This document shows, piece after piece, positions 16,721-26,480 of a DNA stretch of 64,000 bases (its first letter is position 1; each line of letters begins with the position of its first letter). Source of the stretch: Dyadobacter sp. LHD-138 (GTDB lineage Bacteria > Bacteroidota > Bacteroidia > Cytophagales > Spirosomataceae); NCBI RefSeq assembly GCF_030929615.1, contig NZ_JAVFVU010000018.1, positions 41,458 through 105,457 of the forward strand, read 5' to 3'. Under the pieces are notes generated by a model. That model saw only the letters and a list, made by a program, of their open reading frames with translations. It searched no databases and had not been told where the DNA came from. The position numbers and the translations under genes are program-made.

Positions 16721-18514
16721 CTACTTCATTTTATAAATTACCATTTCATATTTTGTTCTATTTAGTGGATTTCTTGTTGCTAAATAAAATGTTTTAGGCC
16801 CAGCTACAATTGTTCCCGCATATTTATTTTTGATTTCATCAAAACCTTGTTTTGGCAGTATCAGATACTCCGTTTTATATTGATGCCTTAGTTTGTAATC
16901 CAGTTGGATGGCTTCTTTTTTGTCACTCATAGTTGAAAAGAATAAATATTCCCAGGGGAAATAGGCTCTGGGTAAGAACGCTCTGGATTTGTCAGCAATG
17001 GCTATTCGTGCGTTGGCTGGCAACACGTCATTTATCCAGACACTTTCTGCATACCCATTGGAAGATCGTAACATAACCTCATATCTCAGGGTATTGGTCA
17101 GGACAGACGGTGCGAGATTGTATATTCCGATCAGTACCAAGGGTAAAATAATTAACAATTGAAGCCGTGCCGTGAAGATGAGATATTTGAAATATCGATG
17201 ATCGCCATAAACGGTCATAAACAATGGAATAGACCAAAAAACGGGTTCCATTAAAAATCGTGCGGATACTTGTCCGAAGATTATGGTCATGACGATCAGA
17301 AAAATGATGGCGATAAGTTCTCGTTTGAATCTTTTGGGAGAAAATAATAATAGAACAGGGATTATGGCGGCAATGCCGATAACGGTTGATATTCTCCCGA
17401 GGGAAGTTACAAGAATGAGGTTAAGAGGAAATGGATACGGCGATTCGCGGTAGTTTTTGATGTATGTGTGCAGCTTTACAATGACCGGGTCTTTTTGCAC
17501 GGAAAACCTTTCCAGCAATGGCGAAAGAGGATCGCCAAAGTAATACCATTTTAAAATGAATTGCGGTAAAAGAACAATCGCACCGAGCAAGGTTAAATGA
17601 AAAATAAGTTTGCCAGGTGTGATTGCCTTGGATGTTTTCAGCAGCAGAAATATAATTAATGCGACAGCACTTAAAAGAAATGAATATTTTATTCCCGCTG
17701 CAAAAAACATAACGGACAGGAATAATGTCAGGGATGCGGAGGTAAATATGATGGGCTGCGTGAGGAATAGAAAGCAGGCAGATGTAGCAAGGATACCCGT
17801 TAATTGATGTTTTTGATTGGGTACCAGGAATAATAAAGTTGGAATGGACAGGTATAAGGTTATCAAGTTTAGTCTTTGTGATGAAGTGATGACGCTGGCA
17901 CTCGCATTGAATACATGAAGCAATGCAATGCACTGGATAAAGCCACCGATTTGCGGACAACCATTGGCCAATCCCAACAGATTCAACATTTCGCCGAACC
18001 CAAGCATCCGAAAATGAAGATTATCCTTATTAAAGAGTAAGCTTCCGTTTTTAAGAATTTCCACTGGCACGGCGAGATGATAACTTAAAGAATCAGAATC
18101 CGTGGGTACAGTTAAACCGAGTATCGAAAAGCAGGAGGAAATAAAAAGTAGTATGCAAAACAGATAGAAATCAAGATATTTTGATTTCGTTCCATTTAAA
18201 AACGGACGGTCCGGCTTATTGAAAAAGGATAAGGTTTTTTGTGTAATTACAAGATAAAATGCTGACGCGATGATACCCCAAAGCAGACTCTTAAAAAGTA
18301 TTATGGAAGCAATTTGAAGTAAGCAAACGATCCAGATCAGCCAGCTAATTAATAGCAATCCGGTGAAAAAATACATCGCACGGAATATTGCCGTGTCATT
18401 TTTGAAAATTTTTCTGCCTACATAATCAAAAAATAACGCCATACTTAATCCGGAAATGATTGTCAGCAGCGCAGAAAGGGGCGCAGAAATTAAGTAATCA
18501 GTTAAGGAATTCAT
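16721..18514 (-). CDS. multi-pass membrane protein, GT-C glycosyltransferase-like
   Basis: About 597 residues with some twelve or more hydrophobic helices. The block TVPTDSDSLSYHLAVPVEILKNG (about residue 130; key residues D-x-D and YH) is the acidic first-loop motif of GT-C-fold enzymes such as PMT and family-39-like proteins, which use lipid-linked sugars in the envelope. The final soluble part (about 500-597) would be periplasmic. Acceptor unknown. The frame extends to a GTG at 18559, but the ATG at 18514 (MNSLTDYLIS) precedes the first helix. It is divergent from the next gene with only about 39 bp between starts. Confidence 0.75.
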   Translation of the reverse strand: MNSLTDYLISAPLSALLTIISGLSMALFFDYVGRKIFKNDTAIFRAMYFFTGLLLISWLIWIVCLLQIASIILFKSLLWGIIASAFYLVITQKTLSFFNKPDRPFLNGTKSKYLDFYLFCILLFISSCFSILGLTVPTDSDSLSYHLAVPVEILKNGSLLFNKDNLHFRMLGFGEMLNLLGLANGCPQIGGFIQCIALLHVFNASASVITSSQRLNLITLYLSIPTLLFLVPNQKHQLTGILATSACFLFLTQPIIFTSASLTLFLSVMFFAAGIKYSFLLSAVALIIFLLLKTSKAITPGKLIFHLTLLGAIVLLPQFILKWYYFGDPLSPLLERFSVQKDPVIVKLHTYIKNYRESPYPFPLNLILVTSLGRISTVIGIAAIIPVLLLFSPKRFKRELIAIIFLIVMTIIFGQVSARFLMEPVFWSIPLFMTVYGDHRYFKYLIFTARLQLLIILPLVLIGIYNLAPSVLTNTLRYEVMLRSSNGYAESVWINDVLPANARIAIADKSRAFLPRAYFPWEYLFFSTMSDKKEAIQLDYKLRHQYKTEYLILPKQGFDEIKNKYAGTIVAGPKTFYLATRNPLNRTKYEMVIYKMK

Positions 18515-18553
18515 TTTGTATTTTTGGAATAATAGATACGTCTTTTTTACTAT

Positions 18554-20020
18554 ATGCACACAGCTCTCTTACGTAAATGTAGTATTACATACTTGCTGCT
18601 GCCCAATTTATTATTTAGCCTTGGATGGTTTCGGCAAGCCCACGCGATCTTTTTAATTATGGGATTCCTCTATCTGTTCATGATCGAATGTACGAAAAAG
18701 GACAGGAATGAAAAGCTGTCACTAAAAGACATGCTGTTTGTTCTTTTGCTTGCGTTGTTATGGACTTTCTTTTGTGGTATCCATGGATTGAGTACGCAGT
18801 CAATGGATTGGCTTGCACATCAGGCAAAGTTCTACGATTTATATAAAAATGACTGGCCGCTTTATTTTAAAGATGTTGATCGGTATGCGTGCTACTATTT
18901 TGGATATTATCTAGTCCCATCGTTTATTAGTAAATGGTCCGGGCACTTATTACCAATGGTCTGGGTTTTGTGGACCTGTTTTGGATTTTTTCTGGGGCTG
19001 TCATGGATTTATGTTCTCATTAACAAGAACAAATCGCTGCTTGTCGTTTTTTTATTTATACGAGGTATCGGGCAGCTGATTATTCTTGTGTTTAATAAAT
19101 TAGGCGCCGGCAATATCAATCTTCCGATATATAATCCTTCCATCAGATCAGTTTTTGAACAAAGCATTTATGCGCCGAACCAGGTAATTCCTGCCGTCAT
19201 TGTTTGCGGAATAGTAGTGCATGACTTGGTATGCAGAAAAAAGGAGGAAGAGAGTTTTTTTGTTATTACCCTTGCGTTTATATGGGGCGTTTTTCCCGCT
19301 ATGGTCCTGGTACTGCTTTATGCTGCGCTAGTGGTCAATAAATATTTTTTCAAGAGAGATATTGAGCAATTAAATTTAAAAAACATTCTCCATTGGTATT
19401 TACTTCCCGGGCTGTTGTTTACCCCCGCATTTGTCTATTTCTTATCTTCTCAGTCTATTGTAACAAAAGGTTTTTTGTGGAGTTTTGGCGCAATCCAGCC
19501 TGTCATGATAGGTTATCTCACTGGTATTATGGTGGATCTTGCGATGTTTTATGTGGTCGTATTTTCGTTAAATAAAAACTATTTTCCAGCCTGGTTTATT
19601 CATTTAATATTTACCGGGATATTTTTATTATCCCAGTATCGGATGGGGATTTATAGTGATTTATTTTTCAGAGGATCCATTCCACTTTGTATAATATTGG
19701 TTGTTTGTATCCTGAGAGGGTTGGATACAAACATCAGGACCGGTCAATGGGGGCAAAAGAGGTCGTTTTTTATTGCTTTTTCGTTAATGTCTTTTTTATT
19801 TCTCAACGGAATTTTGGTTAAAAGCCCTTTGCTAAGAGACAATATCTTAGCGAATTTTTACCTTGGAAAACGCGATACGTATAGGGTATATGCATACGAT
19901 TCCTATCCCAACACCTATCAGACTTTGCGCTTTGGTTACAAAGATGAAGAAGGGGCAAAACAGTATCTTGGATCCGAGGATTCTTTGTATAAGAAATATT
20001 TAAGTAGGAATAATAAATGA
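18554..20020 (+). CDS. multi-pass membrane protein, possible GT-C family
   Basis: A 488-residue protein with roughly ten to twelve hydrophobic helices and a short charged end. After the second helix comes STQSMDWLAHQAKFYDLYKND and then YACYYFGYYLVPS, which is where GT-C enzymes place their acidic/His loop, so it may also be a lipid-linked-sugar transferase, but similarity is weak. Its start lies only about 39 bp from that of the divergent membrane protein, suggesting joint regulation from one short intergenic region. It converges with the helicase gene with 18 bp between stops. Confidence 0.7.
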   Translation: MHTALLRKCSITYLLLPNLLFSLGWFRQAHAIFLIMGFLYLFMIECTKKDRNEKLSLKDMLFVLLLALLWTFFCGIHGLSTQSMDWLAHQAKFYDLYKNDWPLYFKDVDRYACYYFGYYLVPSFISKWSGHLLPMVWVLWTCFGFFLGLSWIYVLINKNKSLLVVFLFIRGIGQLIILVFNKLGAGNINLPIYNPSIRSVFEQSIYAPNQVIPAVIVCGIVVHDLVCRKKEEESFFVITLAFIWGVFPAMVLVLLYAALVVNKYFFKRDIEQLNLKNILHWYLLPGLLFTPAFVYFLSSQSIVTKGFLWSFGAIQPVMIGYLTGIMVDLAMFYVVVFSLNKNYFPAWFIHLIFTGIFLLSQYRMGIYSDLFFRGSIPLCIILVVCILRGLDTNIRTGQWGQKRSFFIAFSLMSFLFLNGILVKSPLLRDNILANFYLGKRDTYRVYAYDSYPNTYQTLRFGYKDEEGAKQYLGSEDSLYKKYLSRNNK

Positions 20021-20038
20021 ATTTATTGCCCCAGTAAT

Positions 20039-21181
20039 TCAATACCCCATCAAATCCAAATCAAAAGTCTCTGTCATTTCAACGCGCTTGCCCATTTTCT
20101 TTTGAATGATTTTCCAGTGGTGTGCTTCTTCGGGTGTGATCAGTGAAATTGCTTCACCGGTCGATTCTGCACGCCCGGTGCGTCCGATGCGGTGAATGTA
20201 ATCTTTTGGAGAACGTGGTAATTCAAAATTGATCACATGTGGTAAAAACTGTATGTCAATACCTCTTGAAACAAGATCGGTGGCGACCATAACGGCCAGC
20301 TTCCCGGATTTGAATTTATTTAAAACTTCTGTTCTCGCACCCTGGCTTTTTTTACTGTGCATGGCGGCTGCCTGGATGCCGTTTTTTACCAGTTTTACAA
20401 CCAGGTTATCAGCCGTTCTGGTCGATGAAACGAAAACAAGCACCTGTTTCATTTCTCCTTGTTTGATCAGATAGCGCAGTAAGGGCCCTTTTCTCTCCGG
20501 ATCAACGAAATATCCGCTTTGTTTGATCAGGTCCAGATTCTGCTCTTCTTCCGTAATTTCAATCGTTACCGGATTTTTAAGCGTACTTTTATTGATCTTA
20601 TCTACTTCTTCTCCAAGTGTTGCCGAGAAAAGAATACTCTGACGTTTTTTGGGAAGAAGAAAAAGGATATCCTTCATTTCTTCTGCAAAACCAAGATTCA
20701 GCATCTTATCGGCTTCATCCAGCACCAGAATTTGGGTTTCAGAAATATTAAGGGCTTTATGAGATAATAGGTCGATGAGCCTGCCTGGTGTCGCGATCAG
20801 GATTTCAACACCCTGTAAGGCGATCATCTGTGGATTGATCGAAACACCGCCATAAACGGCCAGACTTTTTACTTTTCGCGGGAGTTTTTCCCCGAATGTC
20901 TGAAAAACCACGCCAATCTGCACGGCAAGTTCCCGGGTTGGTACCAGCACAAGGGCCGTGATGTACCTGTTTTTCGGGGCACTTTTGGACTGAAACATTT
21001 CCAGAATCGGCAATACAAAACTTGCGGTTTTTCCCGAACCTGTTTTCGCAATTCCCAAAATATCTTTGCCTTCCAAAATCGCCGGAATTGCTTCCTGCTG
21101 AATCGGATAAGGTTGAGTATAATTTTGTTCTGCTATGGTTTTTAATAAAGGTTCGGATAAACCAAATTTTTGGAAAGACAT
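20039..21181 (-). CDS. DEAD-box ATP-dependent RNA helicase (RhlE-like)
   Basis: A 380-residue helicase core with nearly all motifs: Q motif (FQKFGLSEPLL... YPIQQEAIP), motif I AKTGSGKT, Ia PTRELAVQ, Ib TPGRL, II DEAD (VLDEADKML), III SAT (LFSATL), V ATDLVSRGIDI and VI HRIGRTGRA. It unwinds short RNA duplexes using ATP and is likely involved in ribosome assembly or RNA decay. It is short, ending soon after motif VI without the basic tail of many RhlE proteins. It is a single gene, transcribed toward the membrane protein. Confidence 0.95.
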   Translation of the reverse strand: MSFQKFGLSEPLLKTIAEQNYTQPYPIQQEAIPAILEGKDILGIAKTGSGKTASFVLPILEMFQSKSAPKNRYITALVLVPTRELAVQIGVVFQTFGEKLPRKVKSLAVYGGVSINPQMIALQGVEILIATPGRLIDLLSHKALNISETQILVLDEADKMLNLGFAEEMKDILFLLPKKRQSILFSATLGEEVDKINKSTLKNPVTIEITEEEQNLDLIKQSGYFVDPERKGPLLRYLIKQGEMKQVLVFVSSTRTADNLVVKLVKNGIQAAAMHSKKSQGARTEVLNKFKSGKLAVMVATDLVSRGIDIQFLPHVINFELPRSPKDYIHRIGRTGRAESTGEAISLITPEEAHHWKIIQKKMGKRVEMTETFDLDLMGY

Positions 21182-21367
21182 ATGATTCTGTACTTGTTAT
21201 GATAAAATGACCATTTGGTCGCTGCAAATATACCAATAAGCAGGCTATCATGTTCTGGTAACATTGAAAACCGTGTTATTCCTCCTAAAACAGGGTCTGA
21301 AATTGACCATGAACGGATGTAAACGAAGAAATAAATTATTTGACAGACCTTTATTCACTTTTACAAC

Positions 21368-22960
21368 ATGGCATTAAATCGGAGAGAATTTTTAGAAAAA
21401 ACCGGGTGGGCTGCCCTTCAGCTGGGATTGCTCAGTCAGTTGCCTGTGTTATCCCGGGCAGCGGCAGTTTCCAATACCGGATTACTGCGGAGTCTGCCGG
21501 AAGCACAGGGTGTTGGATCAGCTGGAATTTTTGATTTTGTCAATGCAATCGAGAATAAAAACCTGAATTTACATAGCCTTATTGTTGTCCGGCATGGGAA
21601 AATCGTTGTCGAGGGCTGGTGGGGCCCCTATGCGCCGGACCTGAAACATACGCTTTATTCTTTGAGCAAAAGTTTTACGTCAACCGCGATCGGATTGGCA
21701 GTTGCCGAAGGAAAATTAAAAGTGGAAGATAAGGTCGTTTCATTTTTCCCAACGGATGTACCCGCAACGATAAGTCCGAATCTTGCTGCGATGCGGGTCA
21801 AAGATTTGTTAACGATGTCAACCGGTCACGACAAGGATAGTACGCCTTCCCTTCGCAATTCTCCGGAAACAAACTGGATAAAGAGTTTTCTGGCTTTGCC
21901 GGTGGAACATGAGCCTGGGTCATTTTTTGTTTACAACAGCGGCGCAACGTACATGCTTTCAGCAATTATCCAGAAGCTGACGGGTGAAACGGTGCTGAAT
22001 TATCTCACTCCGAGACTTTTCAAACCATTAAATATCGTAGGCGCGGACTGGGAAGTAGATCCGAATGGCATTAATACCGGCGGCTGGGGACTTCGGCTAA
22101 AAACGGAAGATATCGCCAAATTCGGGCAGTTGCTGATACAAAAAGGCATGTGGAATGGCAAACGTCTGGTATCTGAGGATTGGATAAAAGACGCCACAAG
22201 CGCACAGGTTGAATCCAAAGGCGGCGCTCGCAAGAAAGAAGAAAATGACTGGCTGCAAGGTTATGGATATCAGTTCTGGCAGTGCCGTCACGAGGCATTC
22301 CGGGGAGATGGGGCCTATGGACAATATTGTATCGTTCTACCCAAAGAAGATTTGGTAATAGCCATGACGAGTGAAACTGCCGATATGCAGGGGATTTTGG
22401 ACCAGGTATGGGATCATATTTTGCCTGCTGTCAAAAGTTCGCCAATTGCGGCGGATAAAACTGCCCAAAATCAGTTGAAACAAAAATTGTCAGCACTGGC
22501 GCTATCCATACCCAAAGGAAAACCGGTATCGCCGACCATAGCAACCGTAAATGGTAAAAGTTTTGCCATAGATGAAAATGCCTTGTTGGTCAGTAACATT
22601 TCCCTTTCTTTCAAAGAAGACGGCTGTGATTTTAAGATCATGGATGATAAGGGGGAACATCTGGTGAGCTGCGGCATCAATAAATGGAAGCATGGCATGA
22701 CGGACATCAGCACGCTGCCGTTGAAATTAACACAGACGGTTATTCCGGGCGAAACGAAGACTAAAATTGCCGCCAGTGGTTCCTGGACGGATGAGAATAC
22801 CTTTGAAATGACCTGGCGATTTATTGAAACCGCTCATTACGAAGTGGTGAAATGTCGTTTTAATCAGGGAGATATTGAAACTGAATTTGTGAGAAGTCTG
22901 GCTATTTTAGGCAATACAAAAGATACACGACCGATTTTGAAAGGAAAACTGGTGCGTTGA
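21368..22960 (+). CDS. serine hydrolase, class C beta-lactamase fold, Tat-type signal
   Basis: A 530-residue protein. The N-terminus MALNRREFLEKTGWAALQLG has the RRxFL pattern of a twin-arginine signal peptide, so it is probably exported folded. The beta-lactamase/DD-peptidase-like domain (about 60-370) contains the nucleophile motif SLSKS (SxxK), the YxN-type YNSG and a C-terminal HEAFRGDGAYGQ region. The last 150 residues form an added beta-rich domain. Such enzymes include esterases, D-aminopeptidases and amidases; the substrate cannot be told. A long palindrome at 23001-23061 follows. Confidence 0.88.
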   Translation: MALNRREFLEKTGWAALQLGLLSQLPVLSRAAAVSNTGLLRSLPEAQGVGSAGIFDFVNAIENKNLNLHSLIVVRHGKIVVEGWWGPYAPDLKHTLYSLSKSFTSTAIGLAVAEGKLKVEDKVVSFFPTDVPATISPNLAAMRVKDLLTMSTGHDKDSTPSLRNSPETNWIKSFLALPVEHEPGSFFVYNSGATYMLSAIIQKLTGETVLNYLTPRLFKPLNIVGADWEVDPNGINTGGWGLRLKTEDIAKFGQLLIQKGMWNGKRLVSEDWIKDATSAQVESKGGARKKEENDWLQGYGYQFWQCRHEAFRGDGAYGQYCIVLPKEDLVIAMTSETADMQGILDQVWDHILPAVKSSPIAADKTAQNQLKQKLSALALSIPKGKPVSPTIATVNGKSFAIDENALLVSNISLSFKEDGCDFKIMDDKGEHLVSCGINKWKHGMTDISTLPLKLTQTVIPGETKTKIAASGSWTDENTFEMTWRFIETAHYEVVKCRFNQGDIETEFVRSLAILGNTKDTRPILKGKLVR

Positions 22961-23000
22961 GCTTGAAGGCAGTGTAGAAATTTGCCCAAAATAATCTCTT

Positions 23001-23061
23001 CATTTTTAAAGAAGTCAACACGGGGCGTGCCCCTTTTCAAAAGTTGACTTCTTTAAAAATG
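23001..23061. repeat. 19-bp perfect inverted repeat at a convergent junction
   Basis: Perfect 19-bp arms (23001-23019 and 23043-23061) with core AAAGAAGTCAAC and its complement; the loop also has GGGGCGTGCCCC. It lies between the serine hydrolase stop and the HAD stop. The same AAAGAAGTCAA core recurs at 28741-28775. It is a likely bidirectional terminator and a member of a dispersed palindrome family. Confidence 0.8.
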
Positions 23062-23063
23062 CC

Positions 23064-23876
23064 TTATTTATCGGCCACAATGGAATTGTCGACCAACGTA
23101 GAGAGGATTTCTACCACACCATTTTCATCATTGCTCTTGGCAATAAACCTGGCGACACTTTTGATATCCGCATGTGCATTTGCCATCGCATAGGAATAAT
23201 AACCTTTCTGAAGCATTTCCAGATCATTGAAGTAGTCTCCGAAAACCATCGTCTGCTCAAATGAAACGCTAAATTTGGCCTGAAGCACTTCCATCGCTTT
23301 TCCCTTGTTAGCCTCCTTGTGTGAAATATCCAGCCAGATTGGTCCGGACACTTTCACCTGCAAGGTATCCTGCAAATGTTTGTAATGTGGATAACTATTG
23401 CCTTCCGAGCCAGCCAGATCACATAAAGTGAATTTCAAAAACTGATCATCTTCCACTTTCAGCAGATCGTCAACGATTTCATACCTTTCGAAATAGAGCT
23501 TAAGGTGATCGATAAATTCAGGCTCGGCACTTTCAACGTAGGCTTTTTTCTTGCCACAAATCACGGCATAAGTACCGCCGATGTTCCGTGCCTTTATGAT
23601 AAGCTCTCTGACGATTTGCTGATCCATGGCCTGCACATGTATTTCTTCGTCCTGAAAAACGACATAACTACCATTTTCAGCCGCAAAAATGACCTCGTCT
23701 TTTATTTCGTCCAGCGTCTTAAGCAAATTGTAATATTGCCGTCCGCTGGCTGCCACGAAAATGATCCCCTGATCCTTTAATTTCCTGAAAACAGGTAAAA
23801 AAGAATCACTTATCTCATGCTTCGAATTGAGAAGCGTACCATCCATATCGGTTGCAACCAGCTTAATATCTGACAT
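23064..23876 (-). CDS. HAD superfamily, Cof-type phosphatase
   Basis: A 270-residue class IIB (Cof) HAD hydrolase. Motif I is VATDMDGTLLNS (nucleophile Asp, DxDGT), motif II lies at FVAASGR and motif IV is VFGDYFNDLEML (GDxxND). The central cap domain (about 85-190) determines substrate. Enzymes of this type dephosphorylate sugar phosphates, FMN or related metabolites in the cytoplasm. No specific partner is suggested by the neighbours; it is convergent with the serine hydrolase and tandem with the PhyH-like gene after a 160-bp gap. Confidence 0.93.
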   Translation of the reverse strand: MSDIKLVATDMDGTLLNSKHEISDSFLPVFRKLKDQGIIFVAASGRQYYNLLKTLDEIKDEVIFAAENGSYVVFQDEEIHVQAMDQQIVRELIIKARNIGGTYAVICGKKKAYVESAEPEFIDHLKLYFERYEIVDDLLKVEDDQFLKFTLCDLAGSEGNSYPHYKHLQDTLQVKVSGPIWLDISHKEANKGKAMEVLQAKFSVSFEQTMVFGDYFNDLEMLQKGYYSYAMANAHADIKSVARFIAKSNDENGVVEILSTLVDNSIVADK

Positions 23877-24036
23877 TTTAATGTATTTACTGAATCAATA
23901 TTTTATACAAAGAACGCTCAGTCTGACTAAAAAGTAACAGACTTGGATAAAAATTTGTGTTGGTTAGACACTTAAAATTAATTTATGTCCCAATTGTGCG
24001 CCGTAACGTTGTAGAAAATTATATCTTCTAAACACC

Positions 24037-25008
24037 TCACCACTTGTCCAACCCCAGCAATTTTCTTCCCAGATCGGATAATTCCGCAGTTTCGTATTTT
24101 GTCTTCTCCCAATTTCTGGGATCACCAGGAAATGCGTACCCTTCGGGAGCCTGTCTTTCTTTCCAGGAATTAACACGCCACTGGCGAAGGGCTTCGTCGT
24201 CTTCCTGAGCCGGCATCATTGCAATGTATTGTGCCATCCGGACTTTGTCCTTGCTACGGTTTGGCCTTATGCCATGCGGCTGCGAACTGTTGAAAATTAA
24301 CAGATCTCCCGCGCTCATTTTTACTTTAACCAGGTCAAAACCTGTGGTGTCGGGCTGAAAATGATTACGATCTTCCGGTTGCGTCAGTTTCCAGGTATCA
24401 TAAGTCCTGAACAATTCGGGAATGCATTGAAAACCACCCATATTTTCATCATCCTGGTCGGCGAGCGCCAAAACGCCCTGAACATTTTGTGGTTTTGTTT
24501 CAGGATCATAATCCCAGTGAATAAAACCTTTGTAGTCAAATCCGGGTCTTAGCGGTAGGTTAAGGTTCGCGCGGTCGATGGTCACCCATAATTTTTCGGT
24601 TCCCCATATATCCGTAAAAGCTTCATGCACCTTGGGAAACTGACGGTTATCCCATAAATACTGATGATTGTAAACTTCCACCATGCCGGTGTTGGTGAGT
24701 TCTTTCATTTTCATTTCAGCACGTGGCGGCGTATACCAGGTTTCCTGGTCATTTGGATCTTTTTCTTCAAATTCCCAGAGGAAGTCTGCCAGTTTTTTCA
24801 CCTGTGCTTTTGGAACAGCATCTTTAATGACGATATAACCGTTGGTGATCCAAAATTGCCAGTCGGCTTCACTCAGTAAGCGCAAAGGCTTGCCATTGCT
24901 TCGATCATTCAGTTTCACGTTACTGGATTTTGCAGTCGAAGGATTGCCGGGAATATCTTTGTGCGCGCTGGTAGGCGCCATCGTGGGGGCCATGGTCTGA
25001 TGTTTCAT
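24037..25008 (-). CDS. phytanoyl-CoA dioxygenase (PhyH) family oxygenase
   Basis: A 323-residue Fe(II)/2-oxoglutarate oxygenase. The facial triad is visible as HxD in GFIHWDYDPE and the distal His in SSQPHGIRPNRSKDK, with Arg a few residues later expected to hold 2-oxoglutarate. The conserved hydrophobic start (FWITNGYIVIKDAVPKAQV) fits PhyH proteins. The first 40 residues (MAPTMAPTSAH...) are low complexity, so the true start may be further in. The substrate is unknown. It is divergent from an AraC regulator with 195 bp between starts, which may control it. Confidence 0.88.
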   Translation of the reverse strand: MKHQTMAPTMAPTSAHKDIPGNPSTAKSSNVKLNDRSNGKPLRLLSEADWQFWITNGYIVIKDAVPKAQVKKLADFLWEFEEKDPNDQETWYTPPRAEMKMKELTNTGMVEVYNHQYLWDNRQFPKVHEAFTDIWGTEKLWVTIDRANLNLPLRPGFDYKGFIHWDYDPETKPQNVQGVLALADQDDENMGGFQCIPELFRTYDTWKLTQPEDRNHFQPDTTGFDLVKVKMSAGDLLIFNSSQPHGIRPNRSKDKVRMAQYIAMMPAQEDDEALRQWRVNSWKERQAPEGYAFPGDPRNWEKTKYETAELSDLGRKLLGLDKW

Positions 25009-25203
25009 TTGATATGATATTTTTTGCGTGATTTAATATGACAAAGTTACTTTGCCCGCATAAGTCATATCAACCGCTACAATAACCACTATTTGCTCTC
25101 TATTGATATCTTTGGTAATTTTAGTTGAATAAACGGCAAAAGAAGAGTCTGTTTTGTGCATTAATTCAGGATTTTAGCTTAATGCCTACAACCAGCTGTC
25201 CAA

Positions 25204-26049
25204 GTGAAAATTATCCGCGAAAATATTGCTCCTGATGAAGGAAGTTCGTTTAAAGTGCTGCTTACACCGGGACTTAATGATACGTTCTTGTGGCATTTTC
25301 ATCCGGAATATGAAATTGTATACGTTGAAGGAACCAGTGGAACCCGGCATGTCGGGGATCATACCTCTGTTTATGAAGGCAGCGATCTGGTTATGATTGG
25401 GCCGAATATTCCGCATTTAAATTTTGACTATGGCGTACGGACGGCTTGTGAACAGGTGATTATCCAAATGAAGGAGGATTTTCTGGGGAAGGATTTTCTT
25501 GATATTCCTGAGTTTGCTCTCATCAGATCACTTTTTGATCAGTCGCATTTTGGACTTTCATTTACGGGTAATACGAAGAAAATTGTAGGAGAGAAACTTA
25601 AAGCATTACCGAAACTGGATCATTTTGATCAGCTTATTTCCCTGCTTCAAATACTCAGATTGCTGGCCTCGGCGGATCAGGTTACGGTTTTAAATAACAG
25701 GCCCGCCGGGAACAAATCTTTGCAGAAAGAACAGTTTCGCATGCATACGATCTACAAATATGTGGAAACGCATTTTGATCAAAAACCGGATGTGAATTTC
25801 ATTGCGGAGCAGGTAAACCTTACAACGGCGGCGTTTTGCAGGTTTTTTAAGAAAAATGCCAAAATGACTTTTACCGATTTTGTGAATCATTATCGTATTA
25901 ATCAGGCTAAAAATTATCTGTTACAGGATAAAACCGTATCCGAAACCTGTTTTGCCGTAGGTTTCGAAAGCTTGTCTTATTTTAACAAGTTGTTTAGAAA
26001 AGTTGAAGGCGGAAATCCCTCGGAATTTAAAAAACGTTATTTGAAGTGA
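25204..26049 (+). CDS. AraC-family regulator with cupin sensor domain
   Basis: A 281-residue protein starting at a GTG. Residues about 15-100 form an AraC-type cupin (DTFLWHFHPEYEIVYVEG..., GSDLVMIGPNIPH). The last about 100 residues hold two helix-turn-helices (FIAEQVNLTTAAFCRFFKKN and TVSETCFAVGFESLSYFNKLFRK), the standard XylS/AraC layout. The cupin probably senses a small ligand. It is adjacent to and divergent from the PhyH oxygenase, and regulation of that gene is the simplest guess. REP-like hairpins lie downstream. Confidence 0.93.
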   Translation: MKIIRENIAPDEGSSFKVLLTPGLNDTFLWHFHPEYEIVYVEGTSGTRHVGDHTSVYEGSDLVMIGPNIPHLNFDYGVRTACEQVIIQMKEDFLGKDFLDIPEFALIRSLFDQSHFGLSFTGNTKKIVGEKLKALPKLDHFDQLISLLQILRLLASADQVTVLNNRPAGNKSLQKEQFRMHTIYKYVETHFDQKPDVNFIAEQVNLTTAAFCRFFKKNAKMTFTDFVNHYRINQAKNYLLQDKTVSETCFAVGFESLSYFNKLFRKVEGGNPSEFKKRYLK

Positions 26050-26202
26050 GAAGAGCCTTTGTCAGTGAAAAGCTATTTTTAAAGCGTATGTTTCCGAAAA
26101 GTGTCGGATTTTATGCGATACGCTAATTCCTTTCATAACCAGATAATACAGAAGGTAGCATCGGAAACGCCTACGGAGTTTTTTAGGCCCCCATTTATTT
26201 TG

Positions 26203-26359
26203 CTATAAACAGGAGACGGCTAATGCCGTCAAAACATTTTAATAATTGCTCACTAGGTGGCGTATTAATGATCCTGTTAATGAAAAGCTCGTTAAGAGCT
26301 CCCTGTTTATAGAAGTTGTTTGGTTTACGATGCTTCTGGGCTCCTTTGGAGCCTCCTGT
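26203..26359. repeat. second cluster of REP-like hairpins
   Basis: Three members of the family seen at 6131-6265: one reversed at 26203-26230 (stem GACGGC/GCCGTC, tail CCTGTTTATAG on the minus strand) and two forward at 26286-26312 (stem AGCTC..GAGCT) and 26339-26359 (stem GGCTCC/GGAGCC). Stem sequence differs while pairing and the TTATAG tail are kept. This accounts for most of the 430-bp gap between the AraC and acyl-carrier-protein genes; a terminator (26433-26480) occupies its right end, and I see nothing else. Confidence 0.75.
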
Positions 26360-26432
26360 CTGTTTTAGAATAGAAAAATTTTGTTGTTTAACGGAGATCA
26401 TCTTCCGTAAACAGATATTTTTTGATCATATA

Positions 26433-26480
26433 AAAAAGAAAGGCTGATCGGATTTGATTTCAGATAAGCCTTTCCTTTTT
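26433..26480 (-). terminator. terminator of the acyl carrier protein gene
   Basis: Read leftward, the hairpin AAAGGCT (26467-26473) / AGCCTTT (26439-26445) is followed by CTTTTTTA. It begins just after the acyl-carrier-protein stop codon at 26480. Confidence 0.75.

Noticed and set aside
16550..16765. A 71-residue open frame between the protease remnant and the membrane protein
   Set aside because: It overlaps the 3' end of the leftward membrane protein gene and shows no family features.
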